A stretch of 64,000 nucleotides of DNA. Source: Pseudomonas bohemica. GTDB lineage: Bacteria; Pseudomonadota; Gammaproteobacteria; Pseudomonadales; Pseudomonadaceae. Positions 18,801 to 26,726 of this stretch are shown here, piece after piece. The stretch is taken from contig NZ_NKHL01000121.1 of NCBI RefSeq assembly GCF_002934685.1, forward strand, positions 444,461 to 508,460, written 5' to 3'. Both the position numbers and the translations under genes were made by a program. Below the pieces are notes generated by a model that was given only the letters and a program-made list of their open reading frames with translations, was not told the origin of the DNA and did no database searches. Each line of letters starts with the position of its first letter. Within the stretch, counting starts at the first letter, position 1.

Positions 18801-21149
18801 CCTGCGCCAGGCGAATTGCCTTTCTCAGTGCCGGCCGCGACTCTGGAGCATCGTGAGTCGCTGACCGAGTATGCGATCAACCGCTTTGTCAATCAGCAAG
18901 ATGCGGTGCTGGGCATCGAGTTTACAGACCAGGAACAGGACGCCCGGCTGCTGACGCCTGACTCACTGAGACGTATGGTCAGGCTGCTGGACGTCGGGGC
19001 GAGCTACCTCACGTCGTTGCGTAAAGCCCTGGCGCCCGATGATCCCGACTACGCTGCGCGCAAACGCCTGTTCATGAATCAATGGCCGCCGATGTTGCTG
19101 GCGCTGGGCTTGCAGGAAAAGCTCAAAGGCAATCTCAGTGCGCTGGCCTACGCCTACATTTCGCGGATTCTCGACATGCCCGACGGCGTGGCTCGTGAGC
19201 CTCTGGACGGGGTGCGGGTGATGATCAGCCCATTGCAGTTGGTCGCCGACTCAGGCATGACGCCGGACCCCGCCTCGGGGATGTATGTGATCGGCTCAGC
19301 GAACGCCGACGCCGGTTCGGTGGTGCTGCTGGTCATCCAGCATTCGGACTTTACCTTCCGCGAATATGCCAGCCAGCATGCTCTCCAGGAGGCCATTCGC
19401 AGCGACCAGTCATTACAGGCATTGCTACTGGAGCGCCTTGATCCGGAAGTGCATCGACGTTATGCCCACGGCGGTTTCGTCGAGCCGCATCTGCCGTTTT
19501 CGGTAGAAGGGATCGGCGATGTACCCCTGCGCGCGCCCGGACCGGTCACGCTGGGCCTTACGGACATGAGGGGCAACGCCTTGCAGTATCTGTTCAAGGG
19601 CGTTTTGAAATTGTTGCTCGACCAAAGCGTTTCCAATGTCGTCACCAACCTGCAATTCGATCAGGCCGGGCGCATGTTTCTGGCGACCCTGGGCTTCGAA
19701 CAGCTCTTTAGCCTGCTGCCCAACAAACTGGCGACCCTGGCCACGCTATGGCAGAGCGAAACGTTGTTCCGTGCCTCTGTGGCTTCGGCGTCGGGACGTC
19801 ATTGGGGGGAGGCACTTTCCGAGTTTTCCGCCGCATTGGGGGTGATGGTCGCGGCGCGGGAACAGGCGTTGGAAGATCAGAACGTCGACAGCGTGAGGGT
19901 CGATGGTGAGCAGCGCACAACCTCGACGTCTGCCTGGGGTGTCGATTCGCTGACTGCCGAGCAGCGGGTGCGCCTGCAAGGTCTGGAAGCGCAAAATGTG
20001 GCGTTAGAGCAGATGCGCCGGGATGATTTGCTCAATCTGTATCTGGATAGCGCTCATAACACCCCTTACGCGGTAGTGGACGGTCGGGTGTATCAGGTCA
20101 GGCAAACCGGCGATGAGGGTCAATGGAGTATTGTCGGTGCGGATGGGGCGCCCGGACCGCAGTTGGTCCTGGACACCGATCAACGCTGGCAGCTGGACCT
20201 GAGCCTGCGTCTCAGAGGGGGCGGCGGCAGGGTGGGGAAAGTTCGGCCCCAGAGTGCCGAGCACGCTGCCGCAGAATCCCTGATCATCGAAGCCAGTGGC
20301 ATGCATGAAATCCGTCTGCGCTATCGTGATCGCGCCAGACGCATCGTGCAGGCGCACTTGAAAGCCAGACTCTATCTGGAGAATGCTTTGGATAACCTCA
20401 ACGTCAATCGGCATGAAGCGGCGCTGGACCCACGCGTGTCGCAGGTCGTTGCTGACTTCTTTGGGGTCGACGCCCCTGGCCAGCCGTTGCTCGACCGGGT
20501 AGAGGGTGCGCTCAAGGCGCTGTTCGACGCGATGATGGATCCCTCACTGGCGCCGTTTTCATCGCCTCGCTACGTGGTGGGCAGCAATCGCCCAGGACAC
20601 GAAATGGTGACGGCGTTCGTCATCAAGGGGGACCCCGAACGGCGGGTGTTCCTCACCGAGCATTTTTTTCACAGCTCACAGTTCGCGCTCTCCCCGCTGG
20701 CCATGGCCCAGGGGTTCGAATCTTCGATTCACCATCGGTCGGCGATTCTGCTTCATGAGCTTTCGCATCAGATACTCGACACCTACGACATCGCCTATCT
20801 GGAGTGCATGGCGCCGTATCCAGATCTGCTGCTGGAGAACAACGCCAAGAGTGTGCAGATCAAGGCCTTCGTCGAGCGGTTGCACGACTATCGACTGTCC
20901 CATCGCGCGGAAGCCGCCAGCCTGTTCAAGGTCAAAGAAAATGGTGCATGGCGCGATCTCACGCTCAAGGATGACCGCGGCGTGAAAGGCATTCTGGATA
21001 TCACCGAAACCACCAACCTGAATGATGCGCGACACGTGTTCCTGAACGACGCGGACAAGCGCAGCCGGGTGATGTTGACCAATGCCGACTCGCTGGTTCT
21101 GTTGATCCTGCGCCTGGGGAGGCACAACTACGCGGCCACGAACCCCTAA
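15900..21149 (+). CDS. Giant DUF6543 / dermonecrotic-toxin-like protein, tandem paralogue
   Basis: 1749 aa, collinear with the preceding 1766-aa protein; blocks such as FEAEQIEGDPFRAQMLAIV and LTEYAINRFVNQQDAVL are nearly shared, while the middle (about residues 480-530) differs. The C-terminal LLHELSHQILDTYDIAYL keeps His1619, Glu1620, His1623 and Asp1630 of the zinc-peptidase-like motif. AAGGAG lies just before the ATG. The 229-base gap to the first gene repeats the upstream palindrome, so each copy appears to have its own promoter and the pair probably arose by whole-unit duplication. Function is unknown; a secreted or injected toxin is a family-based guess. Confidence 0.8.
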   Translation: MSITVSRYFHIASLRQRYIDELDQAMQLLHVEERMWLQTLTRLPVAGQTDPVRVDRLTCGADSPPPFELATALLLSHGQTHDPRVYLFTLSRGIERFSNRAALLNTLRARFAAGDPSALFEAEQIEGDPFRAQMLAIVDHQVAQIRQITEQLGLTPSLLQASSASLLKHMRVTMPHMAVDPATHLLQIVPTSINDDSLIPTTQTLAEAAFDDCCNVQLAHAFERRFLDARGQQASAEDATLFAKVLSDTKATLAEPYHNLLNAFWSGAGQGQGTRRELAIERFGDNLRGAFQARRHCADLGSVHLQMLQEITGDLRITPAPHCKRLTIKVGESASCPLAGTFVMQLENDPSLLWFAPDQKLVSFDDVQVMGVYFATPEGRERLRPALALEDQPSIAKEGQLQIDLQQILAPLCADRVDSIIAAQTRNLQYALTLHRTPEAATAMIDDALDVRLLLDPLQLSIADGRWRKAAPFNFADVWLKSAAVASVPGVASVPASADIETLGIESASTSDTGRPPRAWRQQTLNFDERAERLRGLDAVFLDSAEQALQPYMWMLTSDTVRARNVHVQWLESASVDVSHVETHAVAVSESQRLVSVDLVSLLLECVSEFRTPVLPASARVMVGSVSARHPAIDLVRHMLSRVTPVFLDQYLRRFEQSRVGFWRQGDRQVRPGREEIALRVDAMRLDLMLARRGARIGGPALDMVRQVLERPLRSMRLMLDRPVTEACSVWLTFSGHSVLLCDTLLFSEPTDSRKPIMVWSAVAGWRQVESIALLQDIFEGLLRGAQSECWLGLVTERDRQLLRTYLSQPLSQLRVRLERIEGHAFEALQRDVLNRDQQNLGQLCLRAKRWRFEADLFCRLAQDTELDMSLFNMLDELSLRIENCLFEALLPAWLKSATVEDLKGYLDQVTRYYLESDGGKTFLFGIPPLRAYARNKLIDQLNHDFPDHKLDPDQIMVTSRRYVSAFPAPGELPFSVPAATLEHRESLTEYAINRFVNQQDAVLGIEFTDQEQDARLLTPDSLRRMVRLLDVGASYLTSLRKALAPDDPDYAARKRLFMNQWPPMLLALGLQEKLKGNLSALAYAYISRILDMPDGVAREPLDGVRVMISPLQLVADSGMTPDPASGMYVIGSANADAGSVVLLVIQHSDFTFREYASQHALQEAIRSDQSLQALLLERLDPEVHRRYAHGGFVEPHLPFSVEGIGDVPLRAPGPVTLGLTDMRGNALQYLFKGVLKLLLDQSVSNVVTNLQFDQAGRMFLATLGFEQLFSLLPNKLATLATLWQSETLFRASVASASGRHWGEALSEFSAALGVMVAAREQALEDQNVDSVRVDGEQRTTSTSAWGVDSLTAEQRVRLQGLEAQNVALEQMRRDDLLNLYLDSAHNTPYAVVDGRVYQVRQTGDEGQWSIVGADGAPGPQLVLDTDQRWQLDLSLRLRGGGGRVGKVRPQSAEHAAAESLIIEASGMHEIRLRYRDRARRIVQAHLKARLYLENALDNLNVNRHEAALDPRVSQVVADFFGVDAPGQPLLDRVEGALKALFDAMMDPSLAPFSSPRYVVGSNRPGHEMVTAFVIKGDPERRVFLTEHFFHSSQFALSPLAMAQGFESSIHHRSAILLHELSHQILDTYDIAYLECMAPYPDLLLENNAKSVQIKAFVERLHDYRLSHRAEAASLFKVKENGAWRDLTLKDDRGVKGILDITETTNLNDARHVFLNDADKRSRVMLTNADSLVLLILRLGRHNYAATNP

Positions 21150-21191
21150 GGGCCCGTCGCTACGCAGGTGGGGGATAGCCGAGCCGTGAGG

Positions 21192-22343
21192 CTACAGGGC
21201 GTAGTGTCGCAGTTCGCGGGCGATCAGCAGACGCTGGATTTCGCTGGAGCCTTCGTAGATCTGGGTGATGCGCGCGTCCCGGTAATACTTCTCGACCGGG
21301 TAGTCTTCCAGATAGCCATAGCCGCCGTGGATCTGCACCGCCTTGGAGCAGACCCACTCGGCCATTTCAGAAGCGAACAGCTTGGCCTGGGAGGCTTCCG
21401 ACAAACAGGGCTTGCCCGCCGTGCGCAACCGCGCGGCGTGCAGGACCATCAAGCGCGACGCATTGATGCGGGTATGCATGTCGGCCAGTAGATTGGAGAC
21501 GCTCTGGTGTTCGATGATCGGCTTGTCGAACTGCACGCGCTCGCGCGCATAGATCAATGCCGCCTCGAATGCGGCGCGGGCGATGCCCAGGGCTTGTGCG
21601 GCAATGCCGATGCGACCGCCTTCAAGATTGGAGAGCGCGATGGCCAGACCTCTGCCGCGCTCACCCAGCAGGTTGGCCTCGGGAATGCGGCAATCGCTCA
21701 AGGTCACCGCGCAGGTATCCGAAGCCCGAATGCCCATCTTGTGTTCCATCCGATCGACGCGATAGCCGGGGTTGTCGGTGGGCACCAGAAACGCCGAGAG
21801 ACCTTTCTTGCCCAGTTCCGGATCGGTGACGGCGAAGACGATCGCCAGCTGCGCGCGCTTGCCGTTGCTGACGAACTGCTTGGCGCCGTTGAGCACCCAT
21901 TCGCCGTTCTTGAGTTCGGCGCGGGTGCGCAGGTTGTGGGCTTCGGAACCGGCCTGCGGTTCGGTCAGGCAGAAGCAGCCGATGGCCTTGCCGCTGGCAA
22001 GTTTTTCCAGCCATTGTTGTTTCTGGTCTTCGCTGCCGTAGTTCAGTATCGGGCCGCAGCCCACCGAACTGTGCACGCTCATCAGCGTGCCGGTGGCGGC
22101 ATCGCCCGCGGAGATTTCTTCGACCGCCAGCGCATAGGCCACGTAATCGATGTAAGTGCCGCCCCATTGTTCGGGGACGATCATGCCTAACAGGCCCAGT
22201 TCGCCGAGCTTGTCGACCAGGCCATCGTCGATCCAGGCGGCCTGTTCCCATGCGCGGGCATTGGGCGCGATTTCATTGCGTGCGAACTCCCGGGCCATGT
22301 CGCGGATCATGATCTGTTCTTCGGTCAGTTCAAGGTCTTGCAT
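21192..22343 (-). CDS. Acyl-CoA dehydrogenase (short/branched chain type)
   Basis: 383 aa FAD enzyme. CFCLTEPQAGSEAHNL is the FAD/substrate signature and QIHGGYGYLEDYPVEKYYRD the C-terminal one; the catalytic Glu is in YEGSSEIQR. It is the second gene of a two-gene unit, starting 3 bases after the stop of the enoyl-CoA hydratase-like gene. The partner enzyme suggests isobutyryl-CoA, that is valine degradation, as substrate; this is inferred from context. Confidence 0.93.
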   Translation of the reverse strand: MQDLELTEEQIMIRDMAREFARNEIAPNARAWEQAAWIDDGLVDKLGELGLLGMIVPEQWGGTYIDYVAYALAVEEISAGDAATGTLMSVHSSVGCGPILNYGSEDQKQQWLEKLASGKAIGCFCLTEPQAGSEAHNLRTRAELKNGEWVLNGAKQFVSNGKRAQLAIVFAVTDPELGKKGLSAFLVPTDNPGYRVDRMEHKMGIRASDTCAVTLSDCRIPEANLLGERGRGLAIALSNLEGGRIGIAAQALGIARAAFEAALIYARERVQFDKPIIEHQSVSNLLADMHTRINASRLMVLHAARLRTAGKPCLSEASQAKLFASEMAEWVCSKAVQIHGGYGYLEDYPVEKYYRDARITQIYEGSSEIQRLLIARELRHYAL

Positions 22344-22346
22344 AGG

Positions 22347-23444
22347 TCACGCCTCATGACCGCTGAAAAAACTCGCCACGTGCTCGGCATCCAGTGCCTC
22401 GACAGTGGAGGGGTTCCATTGCGGTTTCTTGTCTTTGTCTACGATCAAGGCGCGCACGCCTTCGATCAGGTCACCCCGTTCGAACCACTGGCGATCCAGA
22501 TGCAGTTCCAGATCGAAACAGGCTTCCAGCGGCATATGGCGACCCCGGCGCAACATCTCCAGAGTCACGGCCATTGCCAGTGGCGAACGGGTTTTCATCA
22601 GATTGGCGGTGTCGACGGCCCAGCTGTGGGTATCAATGACCGTCACCTCCAACAACTGCTCGATGATGCTCGGAATATCGGGCAGGGCAAAGAAGTGATC
22701 GATGGCTGGCCGCAGTCGCTCGAGGGGCGGATCGGGCAATTGCTGCACGGCGATTCTGGCCAGCACACCCTGCAGATCCTTGAGCGGCGTGAGGGTCCAT
22801 TTCATCGAATCGAACTGACGGTCCAGATCGTCCAGCCGCCCGCTTTGCAGGTACCAGTCCGCCAGGCCGCAGTAGAGCGCATCGGCAGCCTGGATCTGCA
22901 CGCCGGTCACGCCCAGATAAATGCCCAGCTCGCCCGGCAACCGTGGCAGGAAATAACTGCCGCCCACGTCAGGGAAATAACCGATGGCCACTTCCGGCAT
23001 CGCCAGACGGCTACGCTCGGTGACCACCCGCAGGTCCACGCCTTGCGCCAGGCCCATGCCACCGCCCAGCACGAAGCCGTCCATCAGCGCGACGACGGGT
23101 TTGCGGTAATGATGGAGGGTGAGGTCCAGGGCGTACTCTTCGACGAAGAAGTCCTGATGGTGGGTTTGCTCACTCTTGAAACTGTCGTACAGCGAACGGA
23201 TGTCGCCGCCCGCGCAGAAAGCCTTCTGTCCGGCGCCACGCAGGACCACGGCGTAAACCTGGTCGTCCGTCGCCCAGGCATCGAGCTGATGCTGCAGCTG
23301 GCGAACCATGCCCAGATCGATGGCGTTCAACCCTTGCGGGCGATTGAGGGTGATGTGGCCAATGTGATTACGTACTTCGGACAGAACGGTGTCGCAGGCC
23401 GATTTCTGACCTGAAGACCTGGCCGATGCTACCTGTGCCGTCAT
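22347..23444 (-). CDS. Enoyl-CoA hydratase family protein, 3-hydroxyisobutyryl-CoA hydrolase-like
   Basis: 365 aa crotonase-fold protein of the longer ECH_2 type, which includes 3-hydroxyisobutyryl-CoA hydrolase. Oxyanion-hole blocks FCAGGDIRSLYDS and MDGFVLGGGMGLAQG are clear, and MPEVAIGYFPDVGGSYFLPRL is typical of the hydrolase branch. AGGGAG stands before the ATG. Together with the downstream acyl-CoA dehydrogenase it would cover two steps of valine catabolism. An ordinary enoyl-CoA hydratase would be about 100 residues shorter. Confidence 0.88.
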   Translation of the reverse strand: MTAQVASARSSGQKSACDTVLSEVRNHIGHITLNRPQGLNAIDLGMVRQLQHQLDAWATDDQVYAVVLRGAGQKAFCAGGDIRSLYDSFKSEQTHHQDFFVEEYALDLTLHHYRKPVVALMDGFVLGGGMGLAQGVDLRVVTERSRLAMPEVAIGYFPDVGGSYFLPRLPGELGIYLGVTGVQIQAADALYCGLADWYLQSGRLDDLDRQFDSMKWTLTPLKDLQGVLARIAVQQLPDPPLERLRPAIDHFFALPDIPSIIEQLLEVTVIDTHSWAVDTANLMKTRSPLAMAVTLEMLRRGRHMPLEACFDLELHLDRQWFERGDLIEGVRALIVDKDKKPQWNPSTVEALDAEHVASFFSGHEA

Positions 23445-23751
23445 CGCTGACTCCCTGTATTTTTCTTCTGTACTCGTTCAGGCGGCCAAAAAAAAGCCGC
23501 GCTCCGTGAGGATCAGCTGGGATGCTAACAGCGCGATTTTGCAAATGACAATGAAGAATCGTGCAGGGCGGGCGTGCAAGTTTGCATGGGGACCGGCGAT
23601 CCTCATTGGCCCGCTGATATGAATTGCATCAGCTTGTAGGGGCGCACTTGCCCGCGATTGCAGGGGCTCAGTCACCCAATCAGGTGACCGAGCCGACGCT
23701 TTCGTCCGGATGCGGTCCAGACCAGGCGCGCTCCTGGAGGTCTACCTGCGA
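23445..23751. other. Intergenic region with half REP
   Basis: About 300 bases between two minus-strand units. It has a small GCGGC / GCCGC inverted repeat around an A8 run near 23480-23500 and a single REP-like sequence at about 23636-23661 (GTAGGGGCGCACTTGCCCGC). No gene seen. Confidence 0.5.
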
Positions 23752-25899
23752 TCACGCCTGCAAGCTGAATAACGCCACTTCAGGTGCATCGCTGACCCAG
23801 TATTGGCTCACCGACCATCCGGCATCGGCCGCCAGATCGGTGAACGATTGCACCGTGAACTTGTGGGAGTTTTCCGTGTGCAGCCGCTCGCCGGCAGCGA
23901 AATGGAATGGGTTACCCGCGACATTCACCACCTGCTCGACCTGGCTGACCAGATGCATCTCCATACGCGACTGCTCGGCATTCCAGACCGCCAGATGGCT
24001 GAACGCATCGACGTTGAAGTTGGCGCTCAGCTCGCGGTTGATGCGGGTCAGCAGGTTCTTGTTGAAACGCGCCGTCACGCCTTCGGCATCGTCGTAAGCC
24101 GCCACCAGGGTCTGGGCCGCCTTGACCATGTCCACCCCGACGATGAACTGGGCGTTCTTGCCCAGCACATCGTGAGCGGCGCGCAGAAACCGCGCCGCTT
24201 CGTCATGGGTGAAATTGCCAATGGTCGAGCCGGGGAAGAAGCCGACGGGAGTGTGGCCGCTGGCTTGCTCGGGCAGGGTCAGAACGCGGGTGAAGTCATC
24301 CACCTGGGGCGCCACGACCAGCTTGGGATACCGCTGACGCAGTGATTTCGCCGCCTTGTTCAACGCCGTGGCGCTGATGTCGATAGGCACGTAGACCGCG
24401 ATATGCGGCGCAGCATCCAGCACCAGTCGAGTCTTATCGCTGGCGCCGCTGCCAAATTCCACCAACGCCGCATCTTGAGGAATGGACGCTGCAATCTGCG
24501 CGGCGATGTCCCTCAGCAGCCCGGTTTCAGCGTTGGTCGGGTAATACTCCGGCGTCTCGCAAATGGCTTCGAACAGGTCGGAGCCGGCAGCATCGTAAAA
24601 ATACTTCGGCGATAAGCTCTTGCTCGGCGCGGAGAGCCCGGCGACCACATCGCGGGCGAATTCGCTGTCCTGGGGATTGACCACTCCTGGCTGGCGGCTG
24701 TCGCGAGCCAGACGCAACCCGGCAACCATCCAGCGTTTGTCGGTCGGGAAGAAGTTGCGATAGGTCAGGCGGCAATGATCGGGCGAGGTCACACTGGCGC
24801 CGCCACGCAGCACCATCTGGTTGACCATGAACTTGCCGTTGTACTCACCCACGGCGCCGGCCGAAGGTTTGAAACCGGGGTAAGCGCTGTAGGCACTCTG
24901 GGTCCACTGCCAGGCCACATCGTCGACCTGCTCCAGCAGCCCGGCGCGAGCGGCCGCCTCCCATTCCGCTTCGGTGGGCAGCCGTGCATCGGCCCATAGG
25001 GCGAAAGCTGCGGCTTCGTAGTAGCTGATGTGGGTGACAGGCGCGGCGGGATCAATGTCCTCAAGGCCGCGCAGGCTCATGCGTTTCCAGCCATTCTCGT
25101 CGTGCTGCCAATACAGCGGCGAGTTCCAGCCCTGTTCCTGAAGCAGAGTCCAGCCCTCGGAGAGCCACAGTCCGGCCGTGTGATAACCGCCATCGGCAAT
25201 GAAGCTCAGCCACTCGCCATTGGTGACCAGCCGATCGCTGATTTCGAAGGACTGCAGATAAGTGGTATGACGCGGACCTTCGTGGTCGAACGCAAATCCA
25301 TTGCCGCCATGACCGATCTGGGTAAGCCCCGCGCTCAGCGGCTTGAATTGCCCGCGACGACCCGCAGCGTCTTTCGGCCAGTTGGGGTTATAGGCAGGCT
25401 TGAGCGAGGACAGGCTGAACAGGTGCAGGATGTCCATCAACAGCAGCTCCTGATGCTGCTCCTCATGGGCCAGGCCCAGTTCGATCAAGCTCGACATTTC
25501 GTCGGATAGCGGGGTCATGAGCAGCGTCGCCATGTGCTCATCGACATATTTGCGATAGGCCCGGACCTCATCGACGCCCGGCCGGGTCATCAGGCCGCGT
25601 TGCGGACGCGGATGGCGTGGCCCGACAGCTTCGTAATAGGAATTGAAGAGGTAGGCGAACGTAGGGTTGAAAGGCTTGTAATCGGGAACATTGGGCGTCA
25701 GCAGGAAGGTTTCGAAGAACCAGGTGGTATGCGCCATGTGCCACTTCGCCGGGCTGGCGTCGGGCATCGACTGTACCACCATGTCCTCGGGGCTCAGCGG
25801 AGCGGCCAGCTGTTCGGTGTGACTGCGCGCGCTCTGATAGCGTTTGCACAAGGTGGCAGTGACAGGTGTTTCGCGTAGCTGGCGTGAGTGACGCGTCAT
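23752..25899 (-). CDS. Fused ergothioneine enzyme: EgtB-like sulfoxide synthase plus EgtD-like histidine methyltransferase
   Basis: 715 aa. Residues 1 to about 400 are EgtB-like: a DinB_2 domain with iron-ligand candidates in HMAHTTWFF and HEEQHQELL, then an FGE/sulfatase-modifying fold (SYYEAAAFALWADARLPTEAEWE, NQMVLRGGASVTS). Residues from about 408 are EgtD-like: SPKYFYDAAGSDLFEAI, VEFGSGASDKTR, FFPGSTIGNF. EgtD trimethylates histidine to hercynine; EgtB joins it to a thiol donor with oxygen. The join is in frame, with no stop or internal start signal. The order EgtB-EgtD is opposite to fungal Egt1. The start at 25899 has GGAGAAGA just upstream; the open frame beyond it looks non-coding. 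Confidence 0.9.
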   Translation of the reverse strand: MTRHSRQLRETPVTATLCKRYQSARSHTEQLAAPLSPEDMVVQSMPDASPAKWHMAHTTWFFETFLLTPNVPDYKPFNPTFAYLFNSYYEAVGPRHPRPQRGLMTRPGVDEVRAYRKYVDEHMATLLMTPLSDEMSSLIELGLAHEEQHQELLLMDILHLFSLSSLKPAYNPNWPKDAAGRRGQFKPLSAGLTQIGHGGNGFAFDHEGPRHTTYLQSFEISDRLVTNGEWLSFIADGGYHTAGLWLSEGWTLLQEQGWNSPLYWQHDENGWKRMSLRGLEDIDPAAPVTHISYYEAAAFALWADARLPTEAEWEAAARAGLLEQVDDVAWQWTQSAYSAYPGFKPSAGAVGEYNGKFMVNQMVLRGGASVTSPDHCRLTYRNFFPTDKRWMVAGLRLARDSRQPGVVNPQDSEFARDVVAGLSAPSKSLSPKYFYDAAGSDLFEAICETPEYYPTNAETGLLRDIAAQIAASIPQDAALVEFGSGASDKTRLVLDAAPHIAVYVPIDISATALNKAAKSLRQRYPKLVVAPQVDDFTRVLTLPEQASGHTPVGFFPGSTIGNFTHDEAARFLRAAHDVLGKNAQFIVGVDMVKAAQTLVAAYDDAEGVTARFNKNLLTRINRELSANFNVDAFSHLAVWNAEQSRMEMHLVSQVEQVVNVAGNPFHFAAGERLHTENSHKFTVQSFTDLAADAGWSVSQYWVSDAPEVALFSLQA

Positions 25900-26061
25900 C
25901 GGGTCTTCTCCGGATCTTGCCGACGCCCGGTAGGCTGATGCGATGCAGCCAGGCGGTACGGCTCTTCTCATGACCGGGCCGCCCCTGAAAAGGTAGCGGC
26001 CCGGCCTTTATGCAGCGAAAGCGTTCGAACGATGCAGCGGTAACACCGGCCACCACCGGCC

Positions 26062-26418
26062 TCAGTCAATTGTCAGAGTGACCTTGTCAGGATAGAACGC
26101 GACATGACCTTCGATTTGCCTCACCGATGGATGGGCTTGTTCATAGCTCCACACAGCGTTGGCAGCCGTCTCGCCATTGGCGCTGAGAGTGAAATAACGG
26201 GCTTCGCCCTTGTACGGGCAATGCGTTCGATGTTCGGTTCTAACGTAATGTTCAATCGAAATATCCGAACGGGGCACATAAATGACCGAAGGGTATTGTG
26301 CTTCCTTCAGCTCCAGCGCGTGGTCGCTTTGCGCCACAGGCACGCCTTTGAACGCAACGCGCACACGGCCTTTGAGCGGGGTAATGGTGATGGAATGATC
26401 GGGATCTGGAATTTTCAA
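26062..26418 (-). CDS. DUF427 family protein
   Basis: 118 aa, single DUF427 domain: VYVPRSDI-type block (YPSVIYVPRSDISIEHY), then RTEHRTHCPYKGEARYFTL and AVWSYEQAHPSVRQIEGHVAFY, which are diagnostic. The biochemical role of the family is not established. The best start is a TTG at 26418, with AGGAG 5 bases upstream; a longer frame to 26457 also starts with TTG but lacks such a site. Same strand as the Egt fusion gene, 162 bases away. Confidence 0.85.
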   Translation of the reverse strand: MKIPDPDHSITITPLKGRVRVAFKGVPVAQSDHALELKEAQYPSVIYVPRSDISIEHYVRTEHRTHCPYKGEARYFTLSANGETAANAVWSYEQAHPSVRQIEGHVAFYPDKVTLTID

Positions 26419-26726
26419 GATGATGACTCCTGTTGAACCGGGAAGTCGGTAAGCCAAGGCGCCCGGCGTCGGGCAATCGGACAGCGACGAAGGGGAGCAA
26501 GTGTAGTCGTGGTCTACAGCGCTAGACCGGAGTCTGGTCCGAGTTCACCTTTTTTTGGCGCCGGGTCGGCCCACAAGGATGCGGTTTTCGGAACCAGATG
26601 CAGCCTCGGCAGTCAGCACGTAATGACATCGATATTCAGGTCATGGGCGCTGTCGGGCGCCTTTGAAACGCTCGTGCACCACACATCCCGTCAGGGATGG
26701 GGTTCATGATCAGGTGGGAGAAGCAC
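26419..26726. other. Divergent intergenic region, no gene seen
   Basis: About 300 bases between DUF427 (minus) and xdhC-like (plus). CATCCC-GTCA-GGGATG at 26684-26699 makes a small hairpin about 27 bases before the xdhC-like ATG. A GACC/GGTC repeat followed by a T7 run lies near 26524-26558. Confidence 0.4.
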
